NCBI GenBank assembly: GCA_965204395.1
Contig: OZ241987.1
Coordinates: 4,464,001 to 4,528,000 of the forward strand
Length of the DNA stretch: 64,000 bases
Source: Bin87 sp965204395
GTDB lineage: Bacteria; Chloroflexota; Dehalococcoidia; Lucifugimonadales; UBA3495
Reading direction: 5' to 3'
Shown here: piece by piece, positions 1 through 7,609 of the stretch
Layout: each line of letters begins with the position of its first letter
Numbering within the stretch: position 1 is the stretch's first letter
The notes under the pieces: generated by a model
Told to the model about the DNA's origin: nothing
Databases searched by the model: none
The model's input: only the letters and a program-made list of their open reading frames with translations
Program-made: the position numbers and the translations under genes

Positions 1-195
1 GGGATCGACGGTTTGTACCTATGCACCGGGTTCAGCGGGCACGGGTTCAAGCTGTCGCCGATGGTGGGGGTGTTGATGGCGGAGTTGATTGGGGACGGCA
101 GCGCGACGACGATGGACATTTCGCCGTTGCGGTTCTCGCGGTTCGCGGAGGGCGCGCTAAACACCGCGGGCTACGGGTTCGACGTGCTGGCTTGA
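1..195 (+). CDS. FAD-dependent oxidoreductase (DAO family), C-terminal end only
   Basis: The reading frame is open from the first base, so the 5' part of the gene lies outside the window. The visible 64 residues contain CTGFSGHGFKLSPMVG followed by DISPLRFSRF. This matches the end of the D-amino-acid/sarcosine oxidase fold, where the Gly-rich segment closes over the flavin. The family oxidises amines or imines with FAD; the substrate cannot be told from this fragment. Its TGA overlaps the ATG of the ABC ATPase by one base, suggesting co-translation with the transporter downstream. Confidence 0.8.
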   Translation, partial: GIDGLYLCTGFSGHGFKLSPMVGVLMAELIGDGSATTMDISPLRFSRFAEGALNTAGYGFDVLA

Positions 196-1151
196 TGGTT
201 GCGGCTTCTACCAACATTGCGCCGGCGGTCGAGGTAATCGGTCTCAGCAAACATTTCCGACGGGTGAGGGCGGTTGACGACATCAGTCTGACCATTCCGG
301 CTGGGGGAGTGTACGGGTTGCTGGGACCCAACGGGTCCGGGAAAACGACGCTGTTGTCGATGCTGGCAGGATTTCTGACGCCGACGGCAGGCGCGATTAC
401 GTTGCTGGGCGAGTCGGGAACGAGCGGGCTCAAGCAAGTACGCGGCCGCATGGGGGCAATGATCGAGCGGCCGATTTTCTGGCCGTACCTGTCGTGCCGG
501 GACAACCTCCGGTGTGTGCAGGGGATCTACGGATCCGAGGCCGGCGACGATGAGATCGACGGGCTGCTGGAGTTGGTCAACCTGGACGGCGACGCGGCGC
601 GAAGGAAGTTTCGAGCGTGCTCCACCGGGATGAAACAACGGCTGGGCATCGCGGCGACGTTGCTGGGCGATCCAGAGTTGCTGATCCTGGACGAGCCGAC
701 CAATGGGCTGGACCCGTCCGGGATCATCGAAGTTCGCGAATTGATTCGTTCCCTGGCGTCCGGGACGGACACCGTAGCGGGGCAACCTCGTACAGTGATT
801 TTGGCGAGCCATCTGTTGAACGAAGTGGAGCAGGTTTGCGACCACGTGGGCGTGATGGCACGGGGAAAGTTGCTTTACTCGGGTCCGGTGGAGGGAATAT
901 CGAGCAAGTCACAGGTGAGGGTCCGGACCACCAACGATACAAAAGCCCGATCCGTTTTGCGTGAGGCGGGTTGGACGGTTGGCGATAAATCAGACGAAGG
1001 TTTGCAGGTCTCCGCGCCCCCAGGCAACGAATGGAAGATCAGCAAGGAACTTGCGGAACACGAGGTATACATCGCTGAGATGGTTCCGTCGGGTGCATCC
1101 CTGGAGGAGGGGTTCCTGGAAGTTACGGGAAACGCGGAGAGGGACGACTGA
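195..1151 (+). CDS. ABC transporter ATP-binding protein
   Basis: This is the nucleotide-binding subunit (318 aa) of an ABC-2 type exporter. The Walker A is GPNGSGKTT. The signature region reads STGMKQRLGIA rather than the textbook LSGGQ, as is common in ABC-2 ATPases. It runs directly into Walker B LLILDEP and a D-loop NGLDPSG, and the H-loop is in LASHLL. The start was set at the ATG that overlaps the preceding TGA. A longer in-frame extension upstream is only antisense-like noise over the oxidoreductase. It overlaps the permease gene by one base (TGATG), so the two form a transporter. The C-terminal 90 residues are the usual accessory domain. The substrate is unknown. Confidence 0.93.
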   Translation: MVAASTNIAPAVEVIGLSKHFRRVRAVDDISLTIPAGGVYGLLGPNGSGKTTLLSMLAGFLTPTAGAITLLGESGTSGLKQVRGRMGAMIERPIFWPYLSCRDNLRCVQGIYGSEAGDDEIDGLLELVNLDGDAARRKFRACSTGMKQRLGIAATLLGDPELLILDEPTNGLDPSGIIEVRELIRSLASGTDTVAGQPRTVILASHLLNEVEQVCDHVGVMARGKLLYSGPVEGISSKSQVRVRTTNDTKARSVLREAGWTVGDKSDEGLQVSAPPGNEWKISKELAEHEVYIAEMVPSGASLEEGFLEVTGNAERDD

Positions 1152-1975
1152 TGGCGACCACGGCGATCTACCTCAACTTGCTGCAGTGGGAATGGTTCCG
1201 GCTTCGCCAGCGCGTCGGGTTCTGGGTGATCGTCGGGATTTTCGCCCTTTTTGTGGCGGGCATCCTGGCGGTGATAGCCATGATCTCCAACCTATCTCCG
1301 GATACGCTAGCGATTCCGCCCCGGGGTTTTCCCGCCGCGGTTTCGCAAGGATTGTCCTCACTGGGGCAGTTCTTCGGGATAGTATTGGCTTCTTTTCTGC
1401 TGGGCAGCGATTTTTCGTGGGGGACATGGCGGCCTTTGGTAGCGAGAGGCGACCCGCGACACTGGCCAATATTTTCCAAGCTGATGCTGGGATGCGCAAT
1501 CCTGCTCGTCGTTTGGGTTGTCTCCTGGTGTGTGGCTGCGGCGATGGGGTTGCTGCTTGGCGATGATGAGGGCGGTGTCATTTCGGAGTTTCTGTTTGAC
1601 GTACCGGACGGATGGGGACGTACCGCTTTACTCTTTTTCGCGGGTTTGCCAGTGGCATTCACTTATATGGCGTTAGGGGCGCTGCTCTGCGTGGCGGGAC
1701 GCTCCTCGACCGTCGGGGTGGGAGTCGGTATAGCGATAGTAGTGGCAGAGTCAGCGGCGTATCCGCTGGCCAACGTGATCGTGCGCGGTTTGTACGATTT
1801 CGAAATGCAGGCATATACCCGGTGGACCTTGTGGGGGGTGTCCAACGGACTCACCGGGAGCGACGAATTGGCGGCGGCGTGGTTCCTACCGGCGATTATC
1901 GTGTATCTGGCGGTGTTCTGCGCGTTGACGCTGCTGATATTCAACCGGCGAGATGTTGACAGCGGCAACGGATAG
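1151..1975 (+). CDS. ABC transporter permease, ABC-2 type
   Basis: The 274-residue membrane protein has about six hydrophobic segments: near residues 20-45, 75-95, 120-145, 175-195, 205-230 and 245-265. It has the periplasmic-loop spacing of ABC-2 permeases. The first segment follows a short cytoplasmic N-terminus with LQWEWFRLRQRVGFW, typical of the family. It is translationally coupled to the ATPase. Together they should form a two-subunit exporter (a dimer of each) in the cytoplasmic membrane; the exported molecule is not evident. A 100-base gap separates it from the next gene. Confidence 0.88.
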   Translation: MATTAIYLNLLQWEWFRLRQRVGFWVIVGIFALFVAGILAVIAMISNLSPDTLAIPPRGFPAAVSQGLSSLGQFFGIVLASFLLGSDFSWGTWRPLVARGDPRHWPIFSKLMLGCAILLVVWVVSWCVAAAMGLLLGDDEGGVISEFLFDVPDGWGRTALLFFAGLPVAFTYMALGALLCVAGRSSTVGVGVGIAIVVAESAAYPLANVIVRGLYDFEMQAYTRWTLWGVSNGLTGSDELAAAWFLPAIIVYLAVFCALTLLIFNRRDVDSGNG

Positions 1976-2029
1976 GGGTGGCTTACCGAACGGGACTGAG
2001 CGCAGGGCCATCGGAATCGGTGGTTCGGA

Positions 2030-2035
2030 TATAAT
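2030..2035 (+). promoter_or_regulatory. Candidate -10 element TATAAT
   Basis: A perfect TATAAT lies 42 bases before the ATG of the hypothetical gene at 2077, after the end of the ABC permease gene. No good -35 is visible 16-18 bases upstream. It suggests the hypothetical gene has its own transcript. Confidence 0.45.
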
Positions 2036-2076
2036 GGCGACGGAGAACCCGAAACGCGGGTGAGAGGCGGAAAGTG

Positions 2077-2691
2077 ATGGACAACGAACGGTGGGAACCC
2101 AAAATCTTCAAGCTGCCGCAGAACCACGGCTGGACGGCCAGGCCGGGCAACAAGATAGTCGTGGCGGACCGGGGCGCGCTGCGCTTCGAAATTCCGCAGA
2201 GTTGGGTGGTGGCGCCGTCGACCAAGTCGTTGAAACTGCTGGACGGAGAACCCCCCAACGACGATATGAGCCTGGAAGTGTCGGTGTTTTACGCCGGGCA
2301 AGGCATGAATGTGGACTGGTCGGGGTTACCATTGTCGACTTTGATCAAGAATGTTACATCTGACGAGCAGAGAGGCATTTCCCAACCGCGGCGGGGCAAG
2401 AAACGCAAAACGGACAAGACCAAGACCGGCGCGCCGATGGCCTTAAAGATTGGCGATCTGGAAATGGCGTGGGTGCAGACGGAGTTCATCGACAAAATTG
2501 AAAAGCGTCCGGCGTACTCGCGGCAGGCCATCACCAGACATGCGAAACAGTCGATTCACGGCCTGCTGACGCTGAGTTTCTGGCCGGAAGACACGGCGCG
2601 GGCCACCGCAGTGTGGAACGAGGTTCTGGGTTCGCTGAAAATGGGAGAGCATTATGAACATCCATTTTTCGGGCCGGACCGATTCCAATGA
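2077..2691 (+). CDS. Hypothetical protein
   Basis: The product is a soluble protein of 204 residues with no signal peptide, membrane segment or motif that I recognise. The middle (around residues 105-120) is very basic (RRGKKRKTDKTKTG) and separates two better-folded halves. An ATG and an in-frame GTG one codon earlier (2074) are both possible. The purine-rich GAGAGGCGG at 2062-2070 supports either. Codon use and composition match the neighbouring genes. It stands alone, with gaps of about 100 and 140 bases, and nothing around it suggests a role. Confidence 0.7.
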   Translation: MDNERWEPKIFKLPQNHGWTARPGNKIVVADRGALRFEIPQSWVVAPSTKSLKLLDGEPPNDDMSLEVSVFYAGQGMNVDWSGLPLSTLIKNVTSDEQRGISQPRRGKKRKTDKTKTGAPMALKIGDLEMAWVQTEFIDKIEKRPAYSRQAITRHAKQSIHGLLTLSFWPEDTARATAVWNEVLGSLKMGEHYEHPFFGPDRFQ

Positions 2692-2833
2692 ACCTCTTAC
2701 GATGATCCTCCGCCGCCACTGGAGCCCCAGGCTCACCGCTACGAATAGCAGCTGCACATCACCCCAACACGCCATGGGGATAGACTATTGAGCCGCTGGG
2801 CTTTGCCGTCAATCTAACCAATAGGAATCTGAA

Positions 2834-4093
2834 ATGACATCATCAAATGCGCAAGCCGGTGCGGTACCGATCAACGCGGCGCGGCTCAACAACAACCTGA
2901 CGGCATTGGGCCAGATCGGCAACACCGACGAAGGGATGCAGCGGGTAGCATTTTCGAACCTGGATGTGGCGGGGCGCGACTACGTGATGGAGCTGATGCG
3001 TCGGGCCGGCATGGCGGTGCGCATCGATGCGGCGGGAAACATTATCGGCCGGGTTGAGGGCAGTGGAGGGTCGCTTCCGGCCATCGCGCTGGGGTCCCAC
3101 ACTGATACGGTGCCGGCGGGCGGTCAATACGACGGCGCGCTGGGAGTCATCGCGGCCATCGAGGTGGTGCAGTCTCTGAGGGACGCAGGGCAAACTACGC
3201 GGCACCCGTTAGAAGTGATGGTGTTCACCAACGAGGAGGGCACGAGCTTTCACCGCTGGTTGCTGGGCAGCCGGGCCGTGGCCGGACTGTGGGAGGCGGA
3301 GGACTTTGCTGCCGTCGCCGACGACGGAGCCACGCTGGCGTCGCGATTGCCGGACATCGGCGGCAGCATTTCGCACATTGAGGAGGCGCGGCGGCGTCCG
3401 GACGAGTTGGCCTGCTACCTGGAACTGCATATTGAACAGGGACCGACGATGCACCGGGGCGGGTATCCGATAGGGATCGTCACCGGAATCACAGGGCGTT
3501 CGGTGTACCACGTGGACATCGTGGGCGAGGCCAATCACGCGGGTACGACGCCGATGGCGTTGCGCAAGGACGCGATGTCGGCGGCGGCGCAAATCGCGCT
3601 GAAGGTCCGCAGCATTGCCGGCGACATGGAGATCTGCCGTGTGGGCACGGTGGGCAGCATGGACGTGCACCCCAACGCGGGCAACGTGATCCCGGGTCGG
3701 GTGCAGATGGGGATAGAGTTCCGGGACGAAAGGATGGAATCTCTCGCGGCGGCAGAAGTGGAGTTGAGGCGTACCGCCGAGGAGGTGGGCCACGCCGAGA
3801 GCGTGGGCATCACGGTTACGGCGCAGAGGAACACGCCGGCGGTGCCGATATCGGGGAACATGCAGCAGTTGGTGACCGACGCGGCCGAGATCGCAGGGTT
3901 GGCGCACATCAACCTGCCCAGCGGGGCGGGGCACGACGCCCAGGCAATCGCGTCGATCACGCCGGCGGCGATGATATTCGTGCCGAGCGTGAACGGGATC
4001 AGCCACGCGCCGGCGGAGTTCAGCACGCCGGAGGACTGCGCCAACGGGACACAGGTGTTGATGAACGCGCTGCTGCTGGCGGATGGGCGTTAG
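2834..4093 (+). CDS. M20-family Zn-dependent amidohydrolase (N-carbamoyl-amino-acid hydrolase / allantoate amidohydrolase type)
   Basis: The 419-aa length is normal for the hydantoinase/carbamoylase branch of peptidase family M20. Metal-binding motifs are all in place: GSHTDTVPAGGQYDG (first His and bridging Asp), FTNEEGTSF (Glu pair), LELHIEQGP (His), and the C-terminal GISHAPAEF (His). The lid/dimerisation domain contains the usual GEANHAGTTPM. Such enzymes hydrolyse a carbamoyl or ureido C-N bond, for example in allantoate, ureidoglycine or N-carbamoyl amino acids. The exact substrate cannot be read from sequence. It is followed within 24 bases by the coxG-like gene, which has its own promoter. 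Confidence 0.9.
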   Translation: MTSSNAQAGAVPINAARLNNNLTALGQIGNTDEGMQRVAFSNLDVAGRDYVMELMRRAGMAVRIDAAGNIIGRVEGSGGSLPAIALGSHTDTVPAGGQYDGALGVIAAIEVVQSLRDAGQTTRHPLEVMVFTNEEGTSFHRWLLGSRAVAGLWEAEDFAAVADDGATLASRLPDIGGSISHIEEARRRPDELACYLELHIEQGPTMHRGGYPIGIVTGITGRSVYHVDIVGEANHAGTTPMALRKDAMSAAAQIALKVRSIAGDMEICRVGTVGSMDVHPNAGNVIPGRVQMGIEFRDERMESLAAAEVELRRTAEEVGHAESVGITVTAQRNTPAVPISGNMQQLVTDAAEIAGLAHINLPSGAGHDAQAIASITPAAMIFVPSVNGISHAPAEFSTPEDCANGTQVLMNALLLADGR

Positions 4094-4098
4094 GCAAC

Positions 4099-4107
4099 TG
4101 CTATAAT
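4099..4107 (+). promoter_or_regulatory. Extended -10 promoter TGCTATAAT, giving a nearly leaderless transcript
   Basis: TG-C-TATAAT starts six bases after the stop codon of the amidohydrolase and ends nine bases before the ATG at 4117. A start site about seven bases after the -10 would place the mRNA 5' end almost on the start codon. No Shine-Dalgarno is visible, consistent with leaderless translation. Confidence 0.6.
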
Positions 4108-4116
4108 CGCGGCATC

Positions 4117-4551
4117 ATGGAACTTTCCGGCGACTACACCTTCAACAAGCCTCCGCAAGCGGTATGGGATGCTCTGATGAATCCCGACGTGCTGGCCGGG
4201 TGCATCCCGGGTTGTCGCAGCATCGAATCGGACGGGCCGGACCGGTACCGGGCGGTGGCGACGGTGCGCGTGGGGCCGGTGAGCGGGAACTACACGGCCA
4301 CGGTGGCCCTGTCGGACCTGGATCCGCCGAACTCGTACACCATGACCATCGAAGGATCCGGCAACCTGGGATTCGCCAACGGGACGTCAACGGTGACGTT
4401 GGCACCATCGGGCGACGGGGGAACCACCGTGCACGTGGACTCTGACACGCAGGTGGGCGGCGCCGTGGCACGGGTGGGCCAGCGCATGATGGGCTCGGTG
4501 GCGAAAGGGATGCTGGACCGGTTCTTCGGGTGCCTGGCCGAATCGGTCTGA
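4117..4551 (+). CDS. CoxG-like SRPBCC-domain protein
   Basis: This 144-residue protein is a single START/SRPBCC helix-grip domain of the carbon monoxide dehydrogenase subunit G (CoxG) family. Recognisable features are the opening SGDYTFNKPPQAVWDAL, then NPDVLAGCIPGC, then VGPVSGNYTATV. The long amphipathic C-terminal helix is GQRMMGSVAKGMLDRFF. In aerobic CO oxidisers CoxG helps attach the dehydrogenase to the membrane. Stand-alone copies are common near other molybdenum hydroxylases, and no coxMSL genes lie in this window, so the partner is unknown. Transcription appears to start almost at the ATG. Confidence 0.85.
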   Translation: MELSGDYTFNKPPQAVWDALMNPDVLAGCIPGCRSIESDGPDRYRAVATVRVGPVSGNYTATVALSDLDPPNSYTMTIEGSGNLGFANGTSTVTLAPSGDGGTTVHVDSDTQVGGAVARVGQRMMGSVAKGMLDRFFGCLAESV

Positions 4552-4676
4552 TCGATGTTCCCTTGGGAAGCGTTCGTTCCGCAATGCGACCCTCTTTTCC
4601 AGCGGTAGGCTAAAATCGTGGACTGGACCCGGCTCGCAGCGCCCGTCCAGCAGACAGCTTTTTGGTAGGGAAACAC

Positions 4677-5348
4677 ATGCCATTCACAGACGATTTGCGG
4701 GCCAAGTACCACGACCAGTGGGAGGCGATGGTCAGCCATCCGTTCGTCACCGAGATGGGCGACGGGAGCCTGGACATCAATAAGTTCCGCAACTACTTCC
4801 GGCAGGACTACGTGTTCTGCGAGGACCTGGTGAAACTCACGTCCATTGCCATCGCGAAGGCCGCGCCGGACTACGAGGCAGGCAAGATTCTCAACGGGTT
4901 CCTGACCAACTTCCTGTCCGCAGAGAATGACCTGTTCCTGAACGGGTTTCATGATCTGGGGGTTACGGCGGAGCAGTATCGCAGCACCGAGGCCAATCCG
5001 GTCACTCAGGCGTTCGGCGACTTCATGGTACGTACCACGTATGAAGGCGATTTTGACGACCTGATCGCGCTTTTCTACGTTACTGAAGGGACATACCTGG
5101 ACTGGGCATCGCGGTTGATCAATTCGGGAGCGGAGCCGAACAACGCGGTGTACCAAGGCTGGATCGACATTCACAGTCCGGCGGTGCTTGGCGATCTGGT
5201 GGAGTGGTTTGCGGCGCGATTGAACGCTGCCGGGGAACGGGCCAGCGCTGAGAAACGGGGCAACCTGGAGCGCATTTTCCGGACGACGCTGCGGTACGAG
5301 TACCAGTTCTGGGAGGCGAATTACCACGGCCTAGACTGGGAAACATAG
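4677..5348 (+). CDS. tenA: TenA-family thiaminase/salvage protein
   Basis: This is an all-helical TenA/THI-4 protein of 223 residues, the usual length. The N-terminal HPFVTEMGDGSLDINKFRNY is followed by YFRQDYVFCEDL with the family Asp/Tyr pocket. The catalytic-type Cys of bacterial TenA is not clearly present; the protein has FCEDL instead. Members hydrolyse thiamin breakdown products or act on related substrates. YVTEGTYLDWA carries the conserved C-terminal Glu region. The ATG at 4677 was chosen over an in-frame TTG at 4662 because GTAGGGA lies just upstream. A TAAAAT hexamer at 4611 may be its -10. Confidence 0.85.
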   Translation: MPFTDDLRAKYHDQWEAMVSHPFVTEMGDGSLDINKFRNYFRQDYVFCEDLVKLTSIAIAKAAPDYEAGKILNGFLTNFLSAENDLFLNGFHDLGVTAEQYRSTEANPVTQAFGDFMVRTTYEGDFDDLIALFYVTEGTYLDWASRLINSGAEPNNAVYQGWIDIHSPAVLGDLVEWFAARLNAAGERASAEKRGNLERIFRTTLRYEYQFWEANYHGLDWET

Positions 5349-5372
5349 GGGCAAGAGAGTAGCGAAGAGGGG

Positions 5373-5681
5373 ATGATGGCACTATCCAATTCTGATCACG
5401 AGCAAGAATTGCGGCAGGAAGCCCGAACGAGAGCACAGGTCAAGTTGTCATTCTTCGGACATCTTGCTATCTACGTGGTGGTCAATATTTTTCTGGTGGT
5501 AGTGAATCTGCTTACAGCGCCAGATGCTCTATGGTTTTACTGGCCGTTGTTGGGATGGGGTGTCGGACTCGTAGCTCACGGGATCGCCGTGTACGCAACC
5601 CACCTAGGCCAAAACCTTCTGGGGAGGCTCGAGAAGGGCGAGATGGACCGTCTGCGCAAGGCCTCTGGACCTGGGGAATGA
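5373..5681 (+). CDS. 2TM-domain membrane protein
   Basis: The short protein (102 aa) has two hydrophobic helices (about residues 30-52 and 58-80) separated by a tight turn WFYWPLLGWG and preceded by a charged N-terminal helix ELRQEARTRAQVKLSF. This is the 2TM domain architecture found alone or fused to sensor kinases and transcription factors. AGAGGGG precedes a double ATG; the second ATG at 5376 has slightly better spacing. It lies 24 bases after tenA on the same strand, so it may be in that transcript. Its biochemical role is not known. Confidence 0.8.
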   Translation: MMALSNSDHEQELRQEARTRAQVKLSFFGHLAIYVVVNIFLVVVNLLTAPDALWFYWPLLGWGVGLVAHGIAVYATHLGQNLLGRLEKGEMDRLRKASGPGE

Positions 5682-5708
5682 CCGGGCGTTCAACTCAAGG
5701 GTAGTGTC

Positions 5709-5742
5709 AGGGCGGTCCCGTGGATGTCGGCGGGACCGCCCT
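5709..5742 (+). terminator. Perfect 12-bp inverted repeat, probable terminator
   Basis: AGGGCGGTCCCG (5709-5720) and CGGGACCGCCCT (5731-5742) are perfect complements around a 10-base loop, 27 bases after the 2TM gene. No long T-run follows, so termination may be inefficient or bidirectional. Position and stability fit a transcript end before the next gene. Confidence 0.6.
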
Positions 5743-5811
5743 TAGTATTGCCATTGCCGCAGTCGCGTGGCAACCTTGCGCTGAGCGCAACCTGCGCCGG
5801 AGGGACAAACT

Positions 5812-6732
5812 ATGACCACGCGACAAGTGCCCAGCAGGGAAGAAGTTCTGGGCTATCTGAAAGACGACGTGAACTGGGGACGCTGGGGGCCCGATGACCA
5901 GAAGGGCGCGGTCAACATGGTTGACGACGCCAAACGGCTCCGCGCTGCGGGCCTGGTCAAAAGCGGGCAGGCCATCTCTTTGAGCAGGGAGTTTCCGGTA
6001 ACGCCGGCTCCCAATAACCCAACGCCGGCGATCCACTACATGCGCAAGGGTCCGCGCGAGCCGGGCGGCGGCATGTCCACCGACTACTACGGTATTTCTT
6101 ACCACGGCACCGCCACGACCCACCTGGACGCGCTATGCCATGTGTGGGACCACAACGGAATGTGGAACGGCAAGGACCCCAACGAGATGATCCAGTTCGA
6201 CGGGGCCAAGTACGGAGCGGTCGACCAGTGGAAGGAAGGCATCATCACTCGCGGAGTGCTGCTGGACGTGCCACGGTATCGCGGTACCGACTATGTTACG
6301 CAGGAAACGCCGATCCATGGGTGGGAGTTGCAGGAAGTCTGCGATGCGCAGGGCGTTCAGATGGAACCGGGCGACGCCCTGGTGGTGTATGGCGGCCGGG
6401 AGAAGTGGAACGCCGACGGCAATCCGCTTTGGGGCAGCGACGCTACGCTGCGACCGGGCCTGCATGCGTCTTGCCTGAAGTTCATACGGCAGAGCGATTG
6501 CTGCGTGCTGGTGTGGGACATGATGGACCACACACCGAACGGGTACGACCTGCCGTGGTCGGTGCACGGCAGCATTTTCGCCTATGGGATCGGACTACTG
6601 GATAACGCGCTGCTGCAACCGTTGGCCGAGGCTTGCGCCGACGCCGGGCGGTGGGAATTCATGCTGACCATCAACCCGCTGCGCGTGGTGGGCGGCACCG
6701 GCTCGCCGGTGAATCCGGTGGCGATACTGTAA
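5812..6732 (+). CDS. Cyclase-family hydrolase (kynurenine formamidase fold)
   Basis: The 306-aa protein belongs to the putative cyclase/formamidase family. The metal-binding motif is HGTATTHLDALCHVW, i.e. H-x-G-T-x-x-D/H-x-P/A-x-H with an Ala where Pro is usual. Downstream are GDALVVYGGREKW and the C-terminal active-site region WSVHGSIFAYGIGLLDN. These enzymes hydrolyse amide or cyclic bonds of arylformamides and related compounds. This branch is the larger type with an N-terminal extension, common in Chloroflexota and Actinobacteria. GGAGGG lies 11 bases before the ATG. It is read alone, downstream of the hairpin at 5709. Confidence 0.88.
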   Translation: MTTRQVPSREEVLGYLKDDVNWGRWGPDDQKGAVNMVDDAKRLRAAGLVKSGQAISLSREFPVTPAPNNPTPAIHYMRKGPREPGGGMSTDYYGISYHGTATTHLDALCHVWDHNGMWNGKDPNEMIQFDGAKYGAVDQWKEGIITRGVLLDVPRYRGTDYVTQETPIHGWELQEVCDAQGVQMEPGDALVVYGGREKWNADGNPLWGSDATLRPGLHASCLKFIRQSDCCVLVWDMMDHTPNGYDLPWSVHGSIFAYGIGLLDNALLQPLAEACADAGRWEFMLTINPLRVVGGTGSPVNPVAIL

Positions 6733-6752
6733 TCGACGGCCTCGGGCGGCCA

Positions 6753-7079
6753 ATGCCTACATTGCTAGAGCAAATACAGGCATTGGTCGCCGCCGGTCGA
6801 TGGGACGCCAGCGGTCACGGGCGCCGTCGCATGAACGCCCGTGTCATCCCCGAGGCCGACTTGCTGCACGGCGTAGCCGAGGCCGTGGTGGTAGAATCGT
6901 ACCCTGATGATGGAGAGGGGCCCTGCTTGCTGGCGCTTCAATACACGCGCAGGAGGACCCCTATCCACGTAGTATGGGGATTCAAGAATGGGTCGGACCG
7001 TATCGCATGGGTCATTACGACCTATCATCCCGATTCGGGCGAATGGGAAGCGGATTTTATAACAAGGAGGTCGGTATGA
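6753..7079 (+). CDS. DUF4258-domain protein (possible toxin)
   Basis: A 108-aa protein whose core is a DUF4258 domain. SGHGRRRMNARVI is the first helix with the conserved His and basic patch. Next comes ADLLHGVAEAVVVESYPDDG, then PIHVVWGF, and finally the end IAWVITTYHP preceding the terminal strand. DUF4258 proteins resemble RelE-type ribonucleases and are often the first gene of two-gene toxin-antitoxin pairs. The start was placed at the ATG at 6753, 20 bases after the previous stop. It overlaps the next gene by 4 bases (ATGA), as expected for a coupled pair. Toxicity is inference only. Confidence 0.75.
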   Translation: MPTLLEQIQALVAAGRWDASGHGRRRMNARVIPEADLLHGVAEAVVVESYPDDGEGPCLLALQYTRRRTPIHVVWGFKNGSDRIAWVITTYHPDSGEWEADFITRRSV

Positions 7080-7609
7080 GCCGTCGCGAAATCGAGTGCC
7101 TACCTCACATGGTATATCATCGTGGCTACGCTGTGCGGATGGAAACCTACATCCCCAACCCAAACGTTGATCCGCATCCGGTGGTTCCGGTTTTCGAGCT
7201 GGACCGGATTGATGATTTCCGCGACGCCATCGACCGGGGCTATCTGGATGTGGCGGCGTCTTACGGTGACTTGTACCGCATGATTCCGCTGGAAGTCGCG
7301 CCCAACCGAGACGCCAAGCTTAAGGCCACGCGCTACCGTACTCGAATGGAAGACGCCAACGGCTATGTTGTGGAGATGCAAACCGAGTTATCCAGCCCCG
7401 GTTCTCCATGGGGGGCCGGCATTCGCCCGCATGACTCGGAACGCATGAATGCAGTCCGCGCCGCCCTGGAAGCCGGCGACTTCGAAACCGCCGCACAGTA
7501 CGGTAAGGTCTATCGCCTGGACCCTGTGGGCGTTGAGCCACTGGTCAAACCCTGGCGCCCATCTGAGAAAGAAGCGGAACGGAAAGCGAGGCAAGAATTC
7601 ACCGCCTGA
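7076..7609 (+). CDS. Hypothetical protein coupled to the DUF4258 gene
   Basis: The product is a 177-aa acidic/basic mixed protein without membrane segments. Start ATG 7076 overlaps the DUF4258 stop and has AAGGAGG seven bases upstream. The usual partner of DUF4258 toxins is a CxxC zinc-finger/HTH antitoxin (YgiT-type); this protein has only one Cys and no such finger. It contains two similar halves: FRDAIDRGYLDVAASYGDLY near residue 52 and VRAALEAGDFETAAQYGKVY near residue 126. Both read as short alpha-hairpins followed by R-hydrophobic-P. Function unknown; it may be an unusual antitoxin or simply an operon mate. Confidence 0.7.
   Translation: MSRREIECLPHMVYHRGYAVRMETYIPNPNVDPHPVVPVFELDRIDDFRDAIDRGYLDVAASYGDLYRMIPLEVAPNRDAKLKATRYRTRMEDANGYVVEMQTELSSPGSPWGAGIRPHDSERMNAVRAALEAGDFETAAQYGKVYRLDPVGVEPLVKPWRPSEKEAERKARQEFTA

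Noticed and set aside
21..194. N-terminal extension of the ABC ATPase frame
   Set aside because: It overlaps the oxidoreductase end and has Arg/Gly-rich out-of-frame composition; the ATPase starts at the ATG overlapping the TGA at 195.
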